Assembly (NCBI GenBank): GCA_017481205.1
Contig: JAFUPN010000001.1
Location: 62,001 to 126,000 of the forward strand
Direction: 5' to 3'
Length of the DNA stretch: 64,000 bases
Source of the DNA: Clostridia bacterium
Lineage (GTDB): Bacteria > Bacillota > Clostridia > UMGS1810
The translations under genes were made by a program, and so were the position numbers. Below are positions 45,216-54,203 of the stretch, one piece after another. The notes under the pieces were generated by a model. That model saw only the letters and a list, made by a program, of their open reading frames with translations. It was not told where the DNA came from and made no database searches. Each line of letters opens with the position of its first letter. Within the stretch, counting starts at the first letter, position 1.

Positions 45216-46436
45216 ATGATTAATGTTATAGGTCTCGGATATATTGGCCTGCCCACAGCACTGATGATGGCGGCACATGGTTTGGAAATTGTTGGAACAG
45301 ATTATAATACAGAGCTAATAAAGACCCTTAATTCTGGCAGGACGACCTTTAAAGAAGATGGGCTTGATGAATTGTTTATTAATGCTGTAAAAGGCGGTAT
45401 AAGATTTACTAATGAATATCAGATTACTGATACATACATTATATCAGTTCCCACACCTTATGATAAGTTTTCAAAAAAGGTTGATGTCTGTTATGTTATA
45501 TCAGCTCTTGAAAGCATAATGCAGGTTTGTCCCAAGGGTGCTGTTGTTATAATCGAGTCAACGGTTTCTCCGGGTACGATAGACAAATATGTCAGACCGA
45601 CCATTGAAAGAAATGGTTTTAAAATAGGAGAGGATATCCACCTTGTACATGCCCCTGAGCGGATTATACCCGGGAATATGATTTATGAACTCGTGTACAA
45701 TAACCGTACCATAGGCGCAGATAAACCCGAAGTTGGCGAAATGGTAAAAGAATTATATGCTTCTTTTTGCAAAGGCGATATTATTGTAACTGATATCCGC
45801 ACCGCAGAAATGACCAAAGTTGTTGAAAATACTTTCCGAGCAGTAAATATAGCTTTTGCAAATGAACTGGCGAAAATATGCCGTCACGACGGAATGGATG
45901 TATATGAAATAATTCGTATCTGTAACATGCACCCTCGAGTAAATATTCTTCAGCCAGGACCTGGGGTGGGAGGTCATTGCATATCTGTTGATCCTTGGTT
46001 TCTTGTAGGGGATTATCCAAGTCTTGCAAATGTTATTGATGAATCCATGAAAACTAATGATGGTATGCCCGACTTTGTTCTCAACAGGATATATGAGATA
46101 ATAAAAAAAGAAAATCTGAGTGATGTTTCGAGAATAGGATTGTATGGACTCTCTTACAAAGAGAATGTCGATGATTTCAGGGAATCACCAACGCTGCAGC
46201 TTCTTGAATGTCAGGAAAGACATTTGGGTTTTTCGCTAAAAGTATATGATCCTTTTATCAAAGATGATATTGTTTCAAATCAATATCATGATTTTGACAG
46301 TTTCCTTGCTGATGTAGATTTAGTGGTTATAATGGTTGGACATGATGAAATTAAAAATAACTTAAATAAACTTTGTGGTAAGGTGATATTTGATACTAGA
46401 AACATTTGTGATTTACCAGGCACATACAAATTATAA
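45216..46436 (+). CDS. UDP-N-acetyl-D-mannosaminuronate-type dehydrogenase (WecC-like)
   Basis: A 406-residue nucleotide-sugar dehydrogenase: VIGLGYIGLPTALMMAA, VHAPERIIPGNM, VENTFRAVNIAFANEL and the catalytic-Cys motif GPGVGGHCISVDPW (about residue 250). The HAPERIIPGNM and VGGHCISVDPW forms are those of WecC, which oxidises UDP-ManNAc. The WecB epimerase that supplies UDP-ManNAc is not in the window. Composition is close to the genome background, unlike the Wzy/Wzx region. Confidence 0.85.
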   Translation: MINVIGLGYIGLPTALMMAAHGLEIVGTDYNTELIKTLNSGRTTFKEDGLDELFINAVKGGIRFTNEYQITDTYIISVPTPYDKFSKKVDVCYVISALESIMQVCPKGAVVIIESTVSPGTIDKYVRPTIERNGFKIGEDIHLVHAPERIIPGNMIYELVYNNRTIGADKPEVGEMVKELYASFCKGDIIVTDIRTAEMTKVVENTFRAVNIAFANELAKICRHDGMDVYEIIRICNMHPRVNILQPGPGVGGHCISVDPWFLVGDYPSLANVIDESMKTNDGMPDFVLNRIYEIIKKENLSDVSRIGLYGLSYKENVDDFRESPTLQLLECQERHLGFSLKVYDPFIKDDIVSNQYHDFDSFLADVDLVVIMVGHDEIKNNLNKLCGKVIFDTRNICDLPGTYKL

Positions 46437-46475
46437 TTAATATAATATTTTTTTGAAAGTGGGGAATATTTTATC

Positions 46476-47633
46476 TTGGAAATCGCAGAAAAAATGTTAC
46501 TCAAACTTGTCCGTTCACAGGTTTTTGACTATGAACTTGATAAGGATTTTAAAAACAACTTAACGACAGAAAATATAGAAAAAATCTGGAATTTGTCCGG
46601 AATGCATTCATTGGCTTCTGTGGTTTCTTCAGCTTTTGTTGATAACAATTTGTGCACAGACGTAATTAAGACTTTCTTTTCAACAGAAGTCTATCGTTTT
46701 ATGTGTGAGTCTGAACGACAGGATTATGAACTAAAAAAAATATGTGATGTGTTGAATAATTCAAATATATTTCACATTCCACTTAAGGGCTCCGTTATAA
46801 AGAAGCTGTATCCACAGAGTTGGATGAGGACGAGCTGTGACATAGATATCCTGGTTCATGAAAACGAACTGGAAAGAACAGTAAATCTCCTGGAAAACGA
46901 GCTTAGCTACACATATGAAAGTAAAGGACTCCACGATATAAGTATGCTCACACCGAGCAATGTGCATGTTGAACTGCATTATCTTTTGATAGAAGAAAAC
47001 CGCCTCAAAAGTAATATTTTGCAAGATGTATGGAGTTATGTGACTGTAGTGCCCGATAGTAAATATACCATGCTGATGACCGACGAAATGTTCTATTTCT
47101 ATCACATTGCTCATATGGCAAAGCATTTTAAAAGCAATGGTTTCGGAATAAGACATTTGATAGACTTGTGGATACTTAATCATAAAATTGAATTTGAACG
47201 CAATAAACGTGAACATCTCTTAAAAAAGGGCAATTTACTTAAATTTGAACAGGCTGTGTATCATTTATGTGAAGTACTGTTTGATGATGCAACATCCGAT
47301 GATAAAACCGATATGTTTATTGATTACATTTTCAATAGCGGCACATATGGCTCCCTTTACAATGATATTGCCCTTAAACGTATGAATGACAGAAAAAGCA
47401 AGCTTGTATATTACTTTAACCGAATTTTCATGCCGTGCCGCGAGCTTATAATTCTGTATCCGTCTCTCAAAAGTAAGCAATGGCTGTATCCATACTATTT
47501 GCTTAGAAGATGGCTTAGAATATTGTTTTATAAAAATCATAAAAGGCTCGTTGCTGAATTGCAGTCTAATTCGGCATTGAATGGAAGAAAAATGAAAATT
47601 TTTGAGGAAATCTATAACAGTCTTGACTTATAA
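46476..47633 (+). CDS. Nucleotidyltransferase-fold protein (NTP_transf_5 family)
   Basis: A 385-residue protein with HIPLKGSVIKKLYP (about residue 100) and RTSCDIDILVHENEL (about 116, with the D-x-D metal pair), the hallmarks of the NTP_transf_5 family found at the ends of polysaccharide and lanthipeptide clusters. FYHIAHMAKHF is also typical. The biochemical role is unknown. The start is TTG at 46476 after GTGGGGA. It is the last gene of the cluster before a terminator. Confidence 0.75.
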   Translation: MEIAEKMLLKLVRSQVFDYELDKDFKNNLTTENIEKIWNLSGMHSLASVVSSAFVDNNLCTDVIKTFFSTEVYRFMCESERQDYELKKICDVLNNSNIFHIPLKGSVIKKLYPQSWMRTSCDIDILVHENELERTVNLLENELSYTYESKGLHDISMLTPSNVHVELHYLLIEENRLKSNILQDVWSYVTVVPDSKYTMLMTDEMFYFYHIAHMAKHFKSNGFGIRHLIDLWILNHKIEFERNKREHLLKKGNLLKFEQAVYHLCEVLFDDATSDDKTDMFIDYIFNSGTYGSLYNDIALKRMNDRKSKLVYYFNRIFMPCRELIILYPSLKSKQWLYPYYLLRRWLRILFYKNHKRLVAELQSNSALNGRKMKIFEEIYNSLDL

Positions 47634-47637
47634 ATGT

Positions 47638-47685
47638 AAAACAGACTTTTCAAGTATATCATCTATACAACGGAAAGTCTGTTTT
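47638..47685. terminator. Terminator at the end of the polysaccharide cluster
   Basis: AAAACAGACTTT (47638-47649) pairs with AAAGTCTGTTTT (47674-47685) around a 24-base loop region. It has A- and T-rich flanks, so it can serve the convergent exporter genes as well. Confidence 0.8.
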
Positions 47686-47689
47686 TATT

Positions 47690-48130
47690 TTAATGATTAT
47701 TTTGAGTCTTCCCAACCATATAAATCACCGCGGAAACAACAGTAATTCCAGCTGCAATACCAAAGGTATACTGTATTGTGGCGAAGCCGAAGCTCCGGAA
47801 GAGCTCAGCATTGCCTGCAACCGCATTGCTCACGGTATAATAAAGAGAGCTGCCCGGGATAAGCGGCACAACCGCTGGGATGTAGAATATGATTGCAGGG
47901 GCTTTCATAATACGTGCCATTATTTCTGCAAAGGCTGAGCAGAATATGCCGGTAATCACGCTGGAAACAAACATACTCATGCCGGCGCTTTCGCAGATGA
48001 GGTAGATTGCCCATCCGATTAAACCGCCTGCCGCTCCCTGGATAATATATTTTTTGTTCACATTAAACAGCATTGCAAAGCCCATTGAACCGATAAATGC
48101 TGTTATAAGCTGTATGATAACTGGTTTCAT
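47690..48130 (-). CDS. ThrE-type threonine/serine exporter, small subunit (YjjB/DUF3815-like)
   Basis: A 146-residue protein with four hydrophobic segments and the motif FYIPAVVPLIPGSSLYYTV (about residues 82-100), diagnostic of the C-terminal half of ThrE. In many Firmicutes the exporter is split, as here, with the larger half encoded 3 bp upstream. Expected to sit in the cytoplasmic membrane as a heteromer. Substrate is inferred from Corynebacterium ThrE and from YjjPB, which exports succinate in E. coli. Confidence 0.85.
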   Translation of the reverse strand: MKPVIIQLITAFIGSMGFAMLFNVNKKYIIQGAAGGLIGWAIYLICESAGMSMFVSSVITGIFCSAFAEIMARIMKAPAIIFYIPAVVPLIPGSSLYYTVSNAVAGNAELFRSFGFATIQYTFGIAAGITVVSAVIYMVGKTQNNH

Positions 48131-48133
48131 TTT

Positions 48134-48895
48134 TTATACTCCTATAGCCGATATTGCCAGCATAAATCCCAGTGACAGGGCACCTGTGCATAGCAGACTC
48201 TCGATAAATTTAATACCGCCCGAAAGCATATTGCCGACCAACATATCACGCACCGAATTGGTAATGGCAATCCCGGGAATGAGCAGCATTATATCACCGA
48301 TGATGATTTTGTCGCTGTGAAGAAAGGGCAGAAGCCCTGCTATAAGGCAAATGCAGCCTCCGATTACCGCTGAGCAAATGAAATTGAATATTATGCTGTT
48401 GGGGCATTTGGGTGCAACACGCTGCTGTAAAAGGCATATTGCCAGCGCAAAAACACCTGCTGCAACTCCGTCCGGCACACTGCCGCCGAAAAATATGGCA
48501 AATCCGCCTGCGGCAAGGAGACTGCCAATATAGAATTTGTTGTTTCTTACGTGCAGTTTTTTTATTTCTCCAAGCTTATTTCCCAGTTCATCTATATTCG
48601 GATTTTTATCAGCGCATTTTCTGCTAAGGTCGTTGAGCTTTTCGAGCTTTATAAAATCCGTGCTCACCGAGGAAACAATTCTTCTTGTACTTGTAATTCT
48701 CACAGAATCTTCAAAACAAAGCGTAAGCACTATGCTTGAGGTTATTACAAAAACATCTGTTTCCAAAGCTCCGAAGGCTCTGCCCATGCGCGCTATGCTG
48801 TCCTCAACCCTTGAAACCTCGCCGCCGGACAGTAGCATGGCTTCGCCGAAATCCAGAAGCAGGTCAACAAGCCGGTTATATTCGTTTTTATTCAT
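48134..48895 (-). CDS. ThrE-type threonine/serine exporter, large subunit (YjjP/DUF1212-like)
   Basis: A 253-residue protein. The cytoplasmic N-terminal part contains LLSGGEVSRVEDSIARMG, the conserved DUF1212 motif. The C-terminal half has five hydrophobic segments, with LLIPGIAITNSVRDML near residue 205. Pairs with the small subunit immediately downstream. The ATG at 48895 (AAGGGTG upstream) is preferred to one at 48937. Confidence 0.87.
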   Translation of the reverse strand: MNKNEYNRLVDLLLDFGEAMLLSGGEVSRVEDSIARMGRAFGALETDVFVITSSIVLTLCFEDSVRITSTRRIVSSVSTDFIKLEKLNDLSRKCADKNPNIDELGNKLGEIKKLHVRNNKFYIGSLLAAGGFAIFFGGSVPDGVAAGVFALAICLLQQRVAPKCPNSIIFNFICSAVIGGCICLIAGLLPFLHSDKIIIGDIMLLIPGIAITNSVRDMLVGNMLSGGIKFIESLLCTGALSLGFMLAISAIGV

Positions 48896-49050
48896 GAAAT
48901 TCACCCTTAATGCTGTAATTTTACTTAAGTATAACACATTGTATGTGTATTTTGCAACAAATTAAAACTTTTTTTGTAAAACCCCTTACTTTTTTGGATT
49001 ATGTGTGATATAATATTATAATAAATTTATAGTGGGAGGTTATGGCATAA

Positions 49051-50664
49051 ATGTATACATACTTACTGGTTATTGCATCGGTTATCACCCTTTGCGTTTT
49101 GTGTAACAAGATTTCAAACAAAATTGGTATTCCCACACTTCTTGCATTTATAGTTCTCGGTATGTTTTTTGGCTCCGACGGTGTTGTTAAAATTGATTTT
49201 GACAATTACTATGCAGCTCAGGAAATATGCAGTATGGCCCTTATATTTATCATGTTTTACGGCGGCTTTGGTACGAAATGGAGTCTTGCAAAGCCTGTTG
49301 CACTGAAGGCATCGCTGCTTTCGTCTATTGGTGTTGTTGTGACGGCAGGTCTTGTAGGCTTGTTTTGTATGTTTTTTTTGCATACAACCGTTGTTGAAAG
49401 CTTTCTGATTGGCGCTGTTATCAGCTCAACAGACGCGGCATCCGTGTTTTCGATACTCCGTTCAAAAAAACTGAATCTTAAGTATAATACTGCCTCAATG
49501 CTTGAGGTGGAAAGCGGCAGTAACGACCCTTTTTCTTATATGCTTACAGCTATGCTGATTACCATGCTTGATGGAAGTATAACCACCGGTCAGATTGTTG
49601 CCATGCTCGCAAAACAGCTTATTTTCGGTATCGCTATGGGATTTTTTACTGCTTTTGCCGCCCTTGCCTTTTTGCGCAGGCTGAGAATATCCAATTCCGG
49701 CTTTGACGGTGTGTTTATTGTAGCAGTTGCCCTGGTTTCGTATGCGGCAACCTCTTTAATAGGCGGTAACGGATATCTAAGTGTTTATATAACAGGTATA
49801 GTCATCGGAAACTCAAAAATTGACAATAAACAGGCTCTTGTGCACTTCTTTGACAGTGCCACAGGTCTTATGCAGATGTCTTTGTTCTTTTTACTGGGTC
49901 TTTTATCATTCCCGTCACAGCTGCCTGCTATAGCTCCCGTTTCGATTATGGTTGCGCTGTTCCTTACCTTTGTGGCCCGACCCATTGCAGTATTTGCAAT
50001 TCTCAAGCCTTTTTCCTGCAGTACAAGGCAGTGCCTGCTTGTATCATGGGCAGGAATGCGCGGAGCGGCTTCCATCGTTTTTGCCATTATGACTGTTACA
50101 TGCTCCGGCATAACTCACAACGATATATTTCATATTGTGTTTTTCATAGTTCTGTTTTCAATACTTGTACAGGGCTCTCTCATACCTTTTGTGGCAAAAA
50201 AGCTTGATATGACCGATGATTCATCAGACGTTATGAAAACCTTCAATGACTATGCCGATGAGGTACCCGTGCAGTTTATACAGTTTATCATGCCTGAAAA
50301 TCACGCATGGTGCAACCGTAAGATAATGGATATTCAGTTTCCGCCGGATTCTCTGGTGGTGCTGCTGGTCCGCAACGGCAGAAAGATTATTCCCAGAGGC
50401 GGCACCATGATAGAGGCGGGCGATGTTCTTGTGCTTGGCGGATTGTCTTCTGTTGATCACACCGAAATTCATTTATACGAAAGAAAGCTTGACAAAGGCG
50501 ATGAATATATAGGCAAGAGTATAATGGAGCTCGAGGTAATGCAAAAGCTTATTGTTATTATTCTCAGAAGGGGAGAAACCATTATCCCTACAGGAAAAAC
50601 TATTCTTATGGAAAACGATATACTTGTTATAAACGAGCTGAGCAGCAATAAGCAAGTATATTAA
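49051..50664 (+). CDS. K+/H+ or Na+/H+ antiporter of the CvrA/NhaP2 type
   Basis: A 537-residue CPA1-family antiporter. About 12-13 membrane segments occupy residues 1-395, with the ion-site motif SSTDAASVFSILRS (about residue 128) and ESGSNDPFSYML (about 153). A cytoplasmic C-terminal part has two TrkA_C/RCK-like modules (SLVVLLVRNGRKIIPRGG and LIVIILRRGETIIPTG). CvrA/NhaP2 proteins extrude K+ or other monovalent cations in exchange for protons. The ATG at 49051 is 11 bp from GGGAGG; a two-codon ATG-GCA-TAA lies between. Confidence 0.88.
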   Translation: MYTYLLVIASVITLCVLCNKISNKIGIPTLLAFIVLGMFFGSDGVVKIDFDNYYAAQEICSMALIFIMFYGGFGTKWSLAKPVALKASLLSSIGVVVTAGLVGLFCMFFLHTTVVESFLIGAVISSTDAASVFSILRSKKLNLKYNTASMLEVESGSNDPFSYMLTAMLITMLDGSITTGQIVAMLAKQLIFGIAMGFFTAFAALAFLRRLRISNSGFDGVFIVAVALVSYAATSLIGGNGYLSVYITGIVIGNSKIDNKQALVHFFDSATGLMQMSLFFLLGLLSFPSQLPAIAPVSIMVALFLTFVARPIAVFAILKPFSCSTRQCLLVSWAGMRGAASIVFAIMTVTCSGITHNDIFHIVFFIVLFSILVQGSLIPFVAKKLDMTDDSSDVMKTFNDYADEVPVQFIQFIMPENHAWCNRKIMDIQFPPDSLVVLLVRNGRKIIPRGGTMIEAGDVLVLGGLSSVDHTEIHLYERKLDKGDEYIGKSIMELEVMQKLIVIILRRGETIIPTGKTILMENDILVINELSSNKQVY

Positions 50665-50700
50665 ATAAATATTAATTATTCTACAAAGGAGAATATCAAA

Positions 50701-51660
50701 ATGTTAGTTGATCTTAAACCACAGGAGTTGTTTCAATACAACGGTATCAGTCCCAGACCTGATGATTTCGACGAATACTGGGATTCCTCTCTGGCTGAAA
50801 TGAAGGCTGTTGACCCGCAGACAGAACTCGTTCCATGCCCATGGAATTTTAAGAATGTTGATGCATATGATATGTATTATACCGGTGTGGGCGGTGCAAG
50901 AATTCATGCGAAGTACGTGCGCCCAAAAAATGCTGTTAAAGCACCGGTTATCTTCTGGTTTCACGGATATTCCGGAAAGGCAGCCGGCTGGACACAGATT
51001 CTCGGATTTGTCAGCCAGGGATATTGTGTAGCGGCGCTAGATTGCAGAGGTCAGGGCGGCTGCTCCGAGGATGTAGGCGGTGTTACCGGTAACACTCTCA
51101 GCGGACACATTATAAGAGGTCTTGATTCCGACAACCCAAGGGATTTACTTTTCAGAAGCATTTTTCTTGACTGTGCTCAGTTGGTACATATTGTAGAAAA
51201 ATTTGAAGAGGCTGACCCTGACAGACTTTTTGCCATGGGCGGCTCACAGGGCGGCGCACTCACATTTGTCTGTGCATCCCTTTGTCCGCAGATAAAGGCT
51301 GCCGCTGCAGATTATCCTTTCCTGTCAGATTATAAGAGAGTGTGGGAGATGGATATGGCTGAAAGAGCCTATGTTGAGCTTAAGGATTATTTCAGACGCT
51401 TTGATCCCCGCCATGAAAAGGAGGACGAAACCTTCTACAAGCTCGGATATATTGACATTCAGAACCTCGCTCCCAGAATGAAGGCAAAAATGCTGATGTG
51501 TACGGGTCTTATGGACAATGTATGCCCGCCGTCTACTCAGTTTGCTGCATACAACAAAATCAAATCAGAGAAAAAAGTTATTTTTTATCCTGATTTTGGA
51601 CATGAAGGTCTGCCGGACAGGGATGAACTCGCACTGCAGTGGTTTGACGAAAATTCCTGA
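50701..51660 (+). CDS. AXE1-family acetylxylan esterase / cephalosporin-C deacetylase
   Basis: A 319-residue alpha/beta-hydrolase of carbohydrate esterase family 7. The nucleophile Ser is in GGSQGGAL (about residue 182), the Asp in GLMDNVCPPST (about 271) and the His in GHEG (about 300). RGQGG (about 115) is the family's oxyanion-side motif. CE7 enzymes remove acetyl groups from short xylo-oligosaccharides and other acetylated sugars in the cytoplasm. No signal peptide. GGAG upstream of the ATG. It forms a single-gene unit closed by a terminator. Confidence 0.92.
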   Translation: MLVDLKPQELFQYNGISPRPDDFDEYWDSSLAEMKAVDPQTELVPCPWNFKNVDAYDMYYTGVGGARIHAKYVRPKNAVKAPVIFWFHGYSGKAAGWTQILGFVSQGYCVAALDCRGQGGCSEDVGGVTGNTLSGHIIRGLDSDNPRDLLFRSIFLDCAQLVHIVEKFEEADPDRLFAMGGSQGGALTFVCASLCPQIKAAAADYPFLSDYKRVWEMDMAERAYVELKDYFRRFDPRHEKEDETFYKLGYIDIQNLAPRMKAKMLMCTGLMDNVCPPSTQFAAYNKIKSEKKVIFYPDFGHEGLPDRDELALQWFDENS

Positions 51661-51697
51661 TATAAGTATTTTTATTATACGTTTTTAAATAATACGG

Positions 51698-51742
51698 ATA
51701 AAATCCCTTGTACTCTGAGACAAAGACTGCAAGGGATTTTAT
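51698..51742 (+). terminator. Rho-independent terminator after the AXE1 esterase
   Basis: ATAAAATCCCTTG (51698-51710) pairs perfectly with CAAGGGATTTTAT (51730-51742). Confidence 0.85.
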
Positions 51743-51810
51743 TTGCCGGAGCTCTGTTTTTAACATACTGTGAACAATTGAAAAATTACGGTTATTTTGT
51801 AAAAAAATGT

Positions 51811-51839
51811 TTGAAACATAGAGCCTAATTTGGTATAAT
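51811..51839 (+). promoter_or_regulatory. Sigma-A promoter of the lipid cassette
   Basis: TTGAAA (51811-51816), a 17-bp spacer and TATAAT (51834-51839), about 30 bp before the first gene of the three-gene unit. Confidence 0.78.
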
Positions 51840-51869
51840 ATATTAATACTTGCAGAAAGGATGATTATT

Positions 51870-52340
51870 TTGGATAGTTTTACCGGTGTTGTTATTTATG
51901 CCTGTGTGTGCTCTCTCGGAGTCCTGGTATCGGGACTACATTGGCCCAGAAAGCTTTTTGATTACACCTCAAAGCTTTTTATGCCAAAAAAATGGGAGCT
52001 TAATACCAACATTTATAATTTTCTTAAAGTCGGCAAATGGAAGAACAAAGTTCCGGATATGAGCAAAATTGTAAAAAAGCTTCCTACTAAGCAAATTTCC
52101 CAGCTTAGCATTGACTCGTTAAAGCTCCTTATAAAAGAGACCTGTGTGGCTGAAATTGCGCATATTCTGCTCATTATACTTGCTATTCCCATGAATTTTA
52201 TATGCGACGGAATTTCCGGCTTTGTATGCTTTCTTATGTACAGTGTCGGTAATCTTCCGTACATTATTATCCAGCGTTACAACAGACCAAGATTGATAAA
52301 GCTGCTTGAGAGGATGGAAAATAAAGAATGCGAGTCTTGA
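51870..52340 (+). CDS. CrtO-like acyltransferase-family membrane protein
   Basis: A 156-residue protein with an N-terminal membrane segment, a cytoplasmic basic part (YNFLKVGKWKNKVPD) and two close C-terminal hydrophobic segments. ETCVAEIAHILLIILAIP and NLPYIIIQRYNRPRL match the conserved end of the glycosyl-4,4'-diaponeurosporenoate acyltransferase (CrtO) family. There are no carotenoid genes nearby, so it probably acylates another glycolipid; the neighbours (glycolipid-type glycosyltransferase and PAP2) support this. The start is taken as TTG 51870 because AAAGG lies 9 bp upstream; the ATG at 51861 touches that site. The stop overlaps the next gene by 13 bp. Confidence 0.72.
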   Translation: MDSFTGVVIYACVCSLGVLVSGLHWPRKLFDYTSKLFMPKKWELNTNIYNFLKVGKWKNKVPDMSKIVKKLPTKQISQLSIDSLKLLIKETCVAEIAHILLIILAIPMNFICDGISGFVCFLMYSVGNLPYIIIQRYNRPRLIKLLERMENKECES

Positions 52341-53437
52341 TTTTAACCTGCAATACCGGCGGAGGACACAACAGTGCTGCTCTTGCTCTTGAATCATATT
52401 TTCAGGAGGTTGGTGTTGAATGTGACATAGCCGATTTTCTCGGTTTTGGAAAAAGCTTTGCAAACAACATCATATGCAATGGGCATGTTTTTATATACAG
52501 ACATGCTCCGAAGCTATTTGAATGGGGATACAAAAAGGCTGAAAGCGATACCCAAAGAGGCGAAAATTCAATCATATACAAATATTGCTCAGCATATGCT
52601 GATAACCTGTACAAATTCCTTCAGATGCATAAATATGACTGCATAATATCTGTACACATATTTGCCACAATCGCTCTTGACTACATAAAAAAGCATATGG
52701 ACAGCAGGCTTTTTGCCTGTCATGTATCAACCGACTATACTTGCTATCCTGAAATCAGCAATACAGACCTTGACTGCTATTTTATTGCACATAAGGCGCT
52801 TATTGAAGAGCATTCTAAAAATGGTATGCAAAAAAATAAGCTTATACCCAGCGGTATTCCTATCAGAGATATTTTTTATAAAAAAGCTTCTTCAAAGGAA
52901 GACGCCAAGAAAAAGATAGGCGTCAGCCCGGCAAAAAAGATGATTTTGCTTGCGGGCGGCAGTATGGGCTGCGGTCCCATGGAGGAGATTACCGAGCTTC
53001 TTCTCGAAAAACTCGGAGATGCTGTTACTATAGCAGTTATATGCGGCAGTAACGAAGCTATGTATGAAAACCTGAGTGTATACGATAAGCTGCATTTGCG
53101 CGGGTTTGTAACCAATATCAACCAATATATGCAGGCGGCGGATGTGTTGCTGACAAAAGCCGGAGGTCTTACAATAACTGAGGCTGCTGCCTCAAATCTG
53201 CCTTTGGTATTTATCAATGCGGTTTCCGGGTGTGAGTCATACAATCGTGATTTTTTCAAAAACAATGGCTATGCCCTTGCTTCAATATCTGTTGAAGAGG
53301 TTGCAGACAATGCAATAGAGCTGCTTGAAAACGAAAAAATGCTGAAAACTGTTACAGAGCGTATGAATACTGATTTTTCTGTACCTGCATCAAAAATAAT
53401 ATATGAAAAGCTTGCGGAGGTAGTTGACAATGCCTGA
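52328..53437 (+). CDS. MGDG-synthase/UgtP-like diacylglycerol glycosyltransferase
   Basis: A 369-residue GT-B (family 28) enzyme. The N-terminal MGDG_synth domain opens LILTCNTGGGHNSAALALE and contains CHVSTDYTCYPEI. The C-terminal domain has ILLAGGSMGCGPMEEI (about residue 212) and the UDP-sugar site KAGGLTITEAAASNLPLVF (about 278). Family members add glucose or galactose to diacylglycerol to make membrane glycolipids. It overlaps both neighbours, so the three genes are translated together. Confidence 0.88.
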   Translation: MRVLILTCNTGGGHNSAALALESYFQEVGVECDIADFLGFGKSFANNIICNGHVFIYRHAPKLFEWGYKKAESDTQRGENSIIYKYCSAYADNLYKFLQMHKYDCIISVHIFATIALDYIKKHMDSRLFACHVSTDYTCYPEISNTDLDCYFIAHKALIEEHSKNGMQKNKLIPSGIPIRDIFYKKASSKEDAKKKIGVSPAKKMILLAGGSMGCGPMEEITELLLEKLGDAVTIAVICGSNEAMYENLSVYDKLHLRGFVTNINQYMQAADVLLTKAGGLTITEAAASNLPLVFINAVSGCESYNRDFFKNNGYALASISVEEVADNAIELLENEKMLKTVTERMNTDFSVPASKIIYEKLAEVVDNA

Positions 53438-54131
53438 CTGGAAAAATTTCAGATTATCAAAGCTTAACACACCTGAGTATAAGCATTTGTTATTGCTTTT
53501 GTACTGGCCGGTATATCTGGCGGTTTTTCAGGCTCTTGAGCATTGGACTGACCGTGAATATACAATCCTACACAGCTTTATTGACGATTACATACCCTTC
53601 AACGAATATTTTGTTGTACCATACCTGTTCTGGTTTGTATACATGTTTTCCATGTCGGTATATGCTGCGTTTTTTGACCGTGATTGCTTTGTATATTATA
53701 TGAAGCTGATTATTATCACCTCAACCACGGCCTGCATAGCATATTTGGTATATCCGACCGCCCTTGAGCTGAGACCCTCTGTGTTTCCAAGAGACAATAT
53801 TTTTACCGATATTACAAAAATGATATATTCATTTGATACGAGTACCAATGTGTGTCCGTCTATGCATGTGACAGGCTCGGTGGCAACAATGCTTGCTTCC
53901 TTCAAAGCAAAGCATATGAACAAATCATGGAAGCTCACTTCTGCAATATGTGCTGTCCTTATATGTGCATCAACGGTATTTATGAAGCAGCATTCAATTA
54001 TTGATGTATTCTGGGCTTTGGTTGTATGTGTTGCTGCTGAAGGAATAGTACGTATATCGGATTCAAAATTAACAAAAAACTATAGCCGAATAATAACACA
54101 AGACATTGACACATCAAATAATATTCAATAA
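53430..54131 (+). CDS. PAP2-superfamily membrane phosphatase
   Basis: A 233-residue protein with about six membrane segments and the PAP2 signature: CPSMHVTGSVATML (about residue 143) and FMKQHSIIDVFWA (about 186), each with the catalytic His. The first motif (K-x6-RP) is modified to TALELRPSVFPRDN. It could dephosphorylate phosphatidic acid to the diacylglycerol used by the glycosyltransferase encoded just upstream, or recycle a prenyl or inositol phosphate. ATG 53430 overlaps the upstream stop; GGAGG lies 9 bp before. Confidence 0.83.
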   Translation: MPDWKNFRLSKLNTPEYKHLLLLLYWPVYLAVFQALEHWTDREYTILHSFIDDYIPFNEYFVVPYLFWFVYMFSMSVYAAFFDRDCFVYYMKLIIITSTTACIAYLVYPTALELRPSVFPRDNIFTDITKMIYSFDTSTNVCPSMHVTGSVATMLASFKAKHMNKSWKLTSAICAVLICASTVFMKQHSIIDVFWALVVCVAAEGIVRISDSKLTKNYSRIITQDIDTSNNIQ

Positions 54132-54154
54132 AACTTTATATCAGACTTCTTATT

Positions 54155-54203
54155 AAAAAACACCTGTCATCCTAACTGATAGCGAAGGATGGCAGGTGTT
54201 TTT
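54155..54203 (+). terminator. Rho-independent terminator of the lipid cassette
   Basis: CACCTGTCATCC (54161-54172) pairs with GGATGGCAGGTG (54187-54198), preceded by A6 and followed by T5. The A/T flanks make it usable for the convergent sigH gene as well. Confidence 0.87.

Noticed and set aside
49042-49050. Two-codon leader ATG-GCA-TAA before the antiporter start as a regulatory minicistron
   Set aside because: The GGGAGG is only two bases from it, too close for efficient initiation; probably chance.
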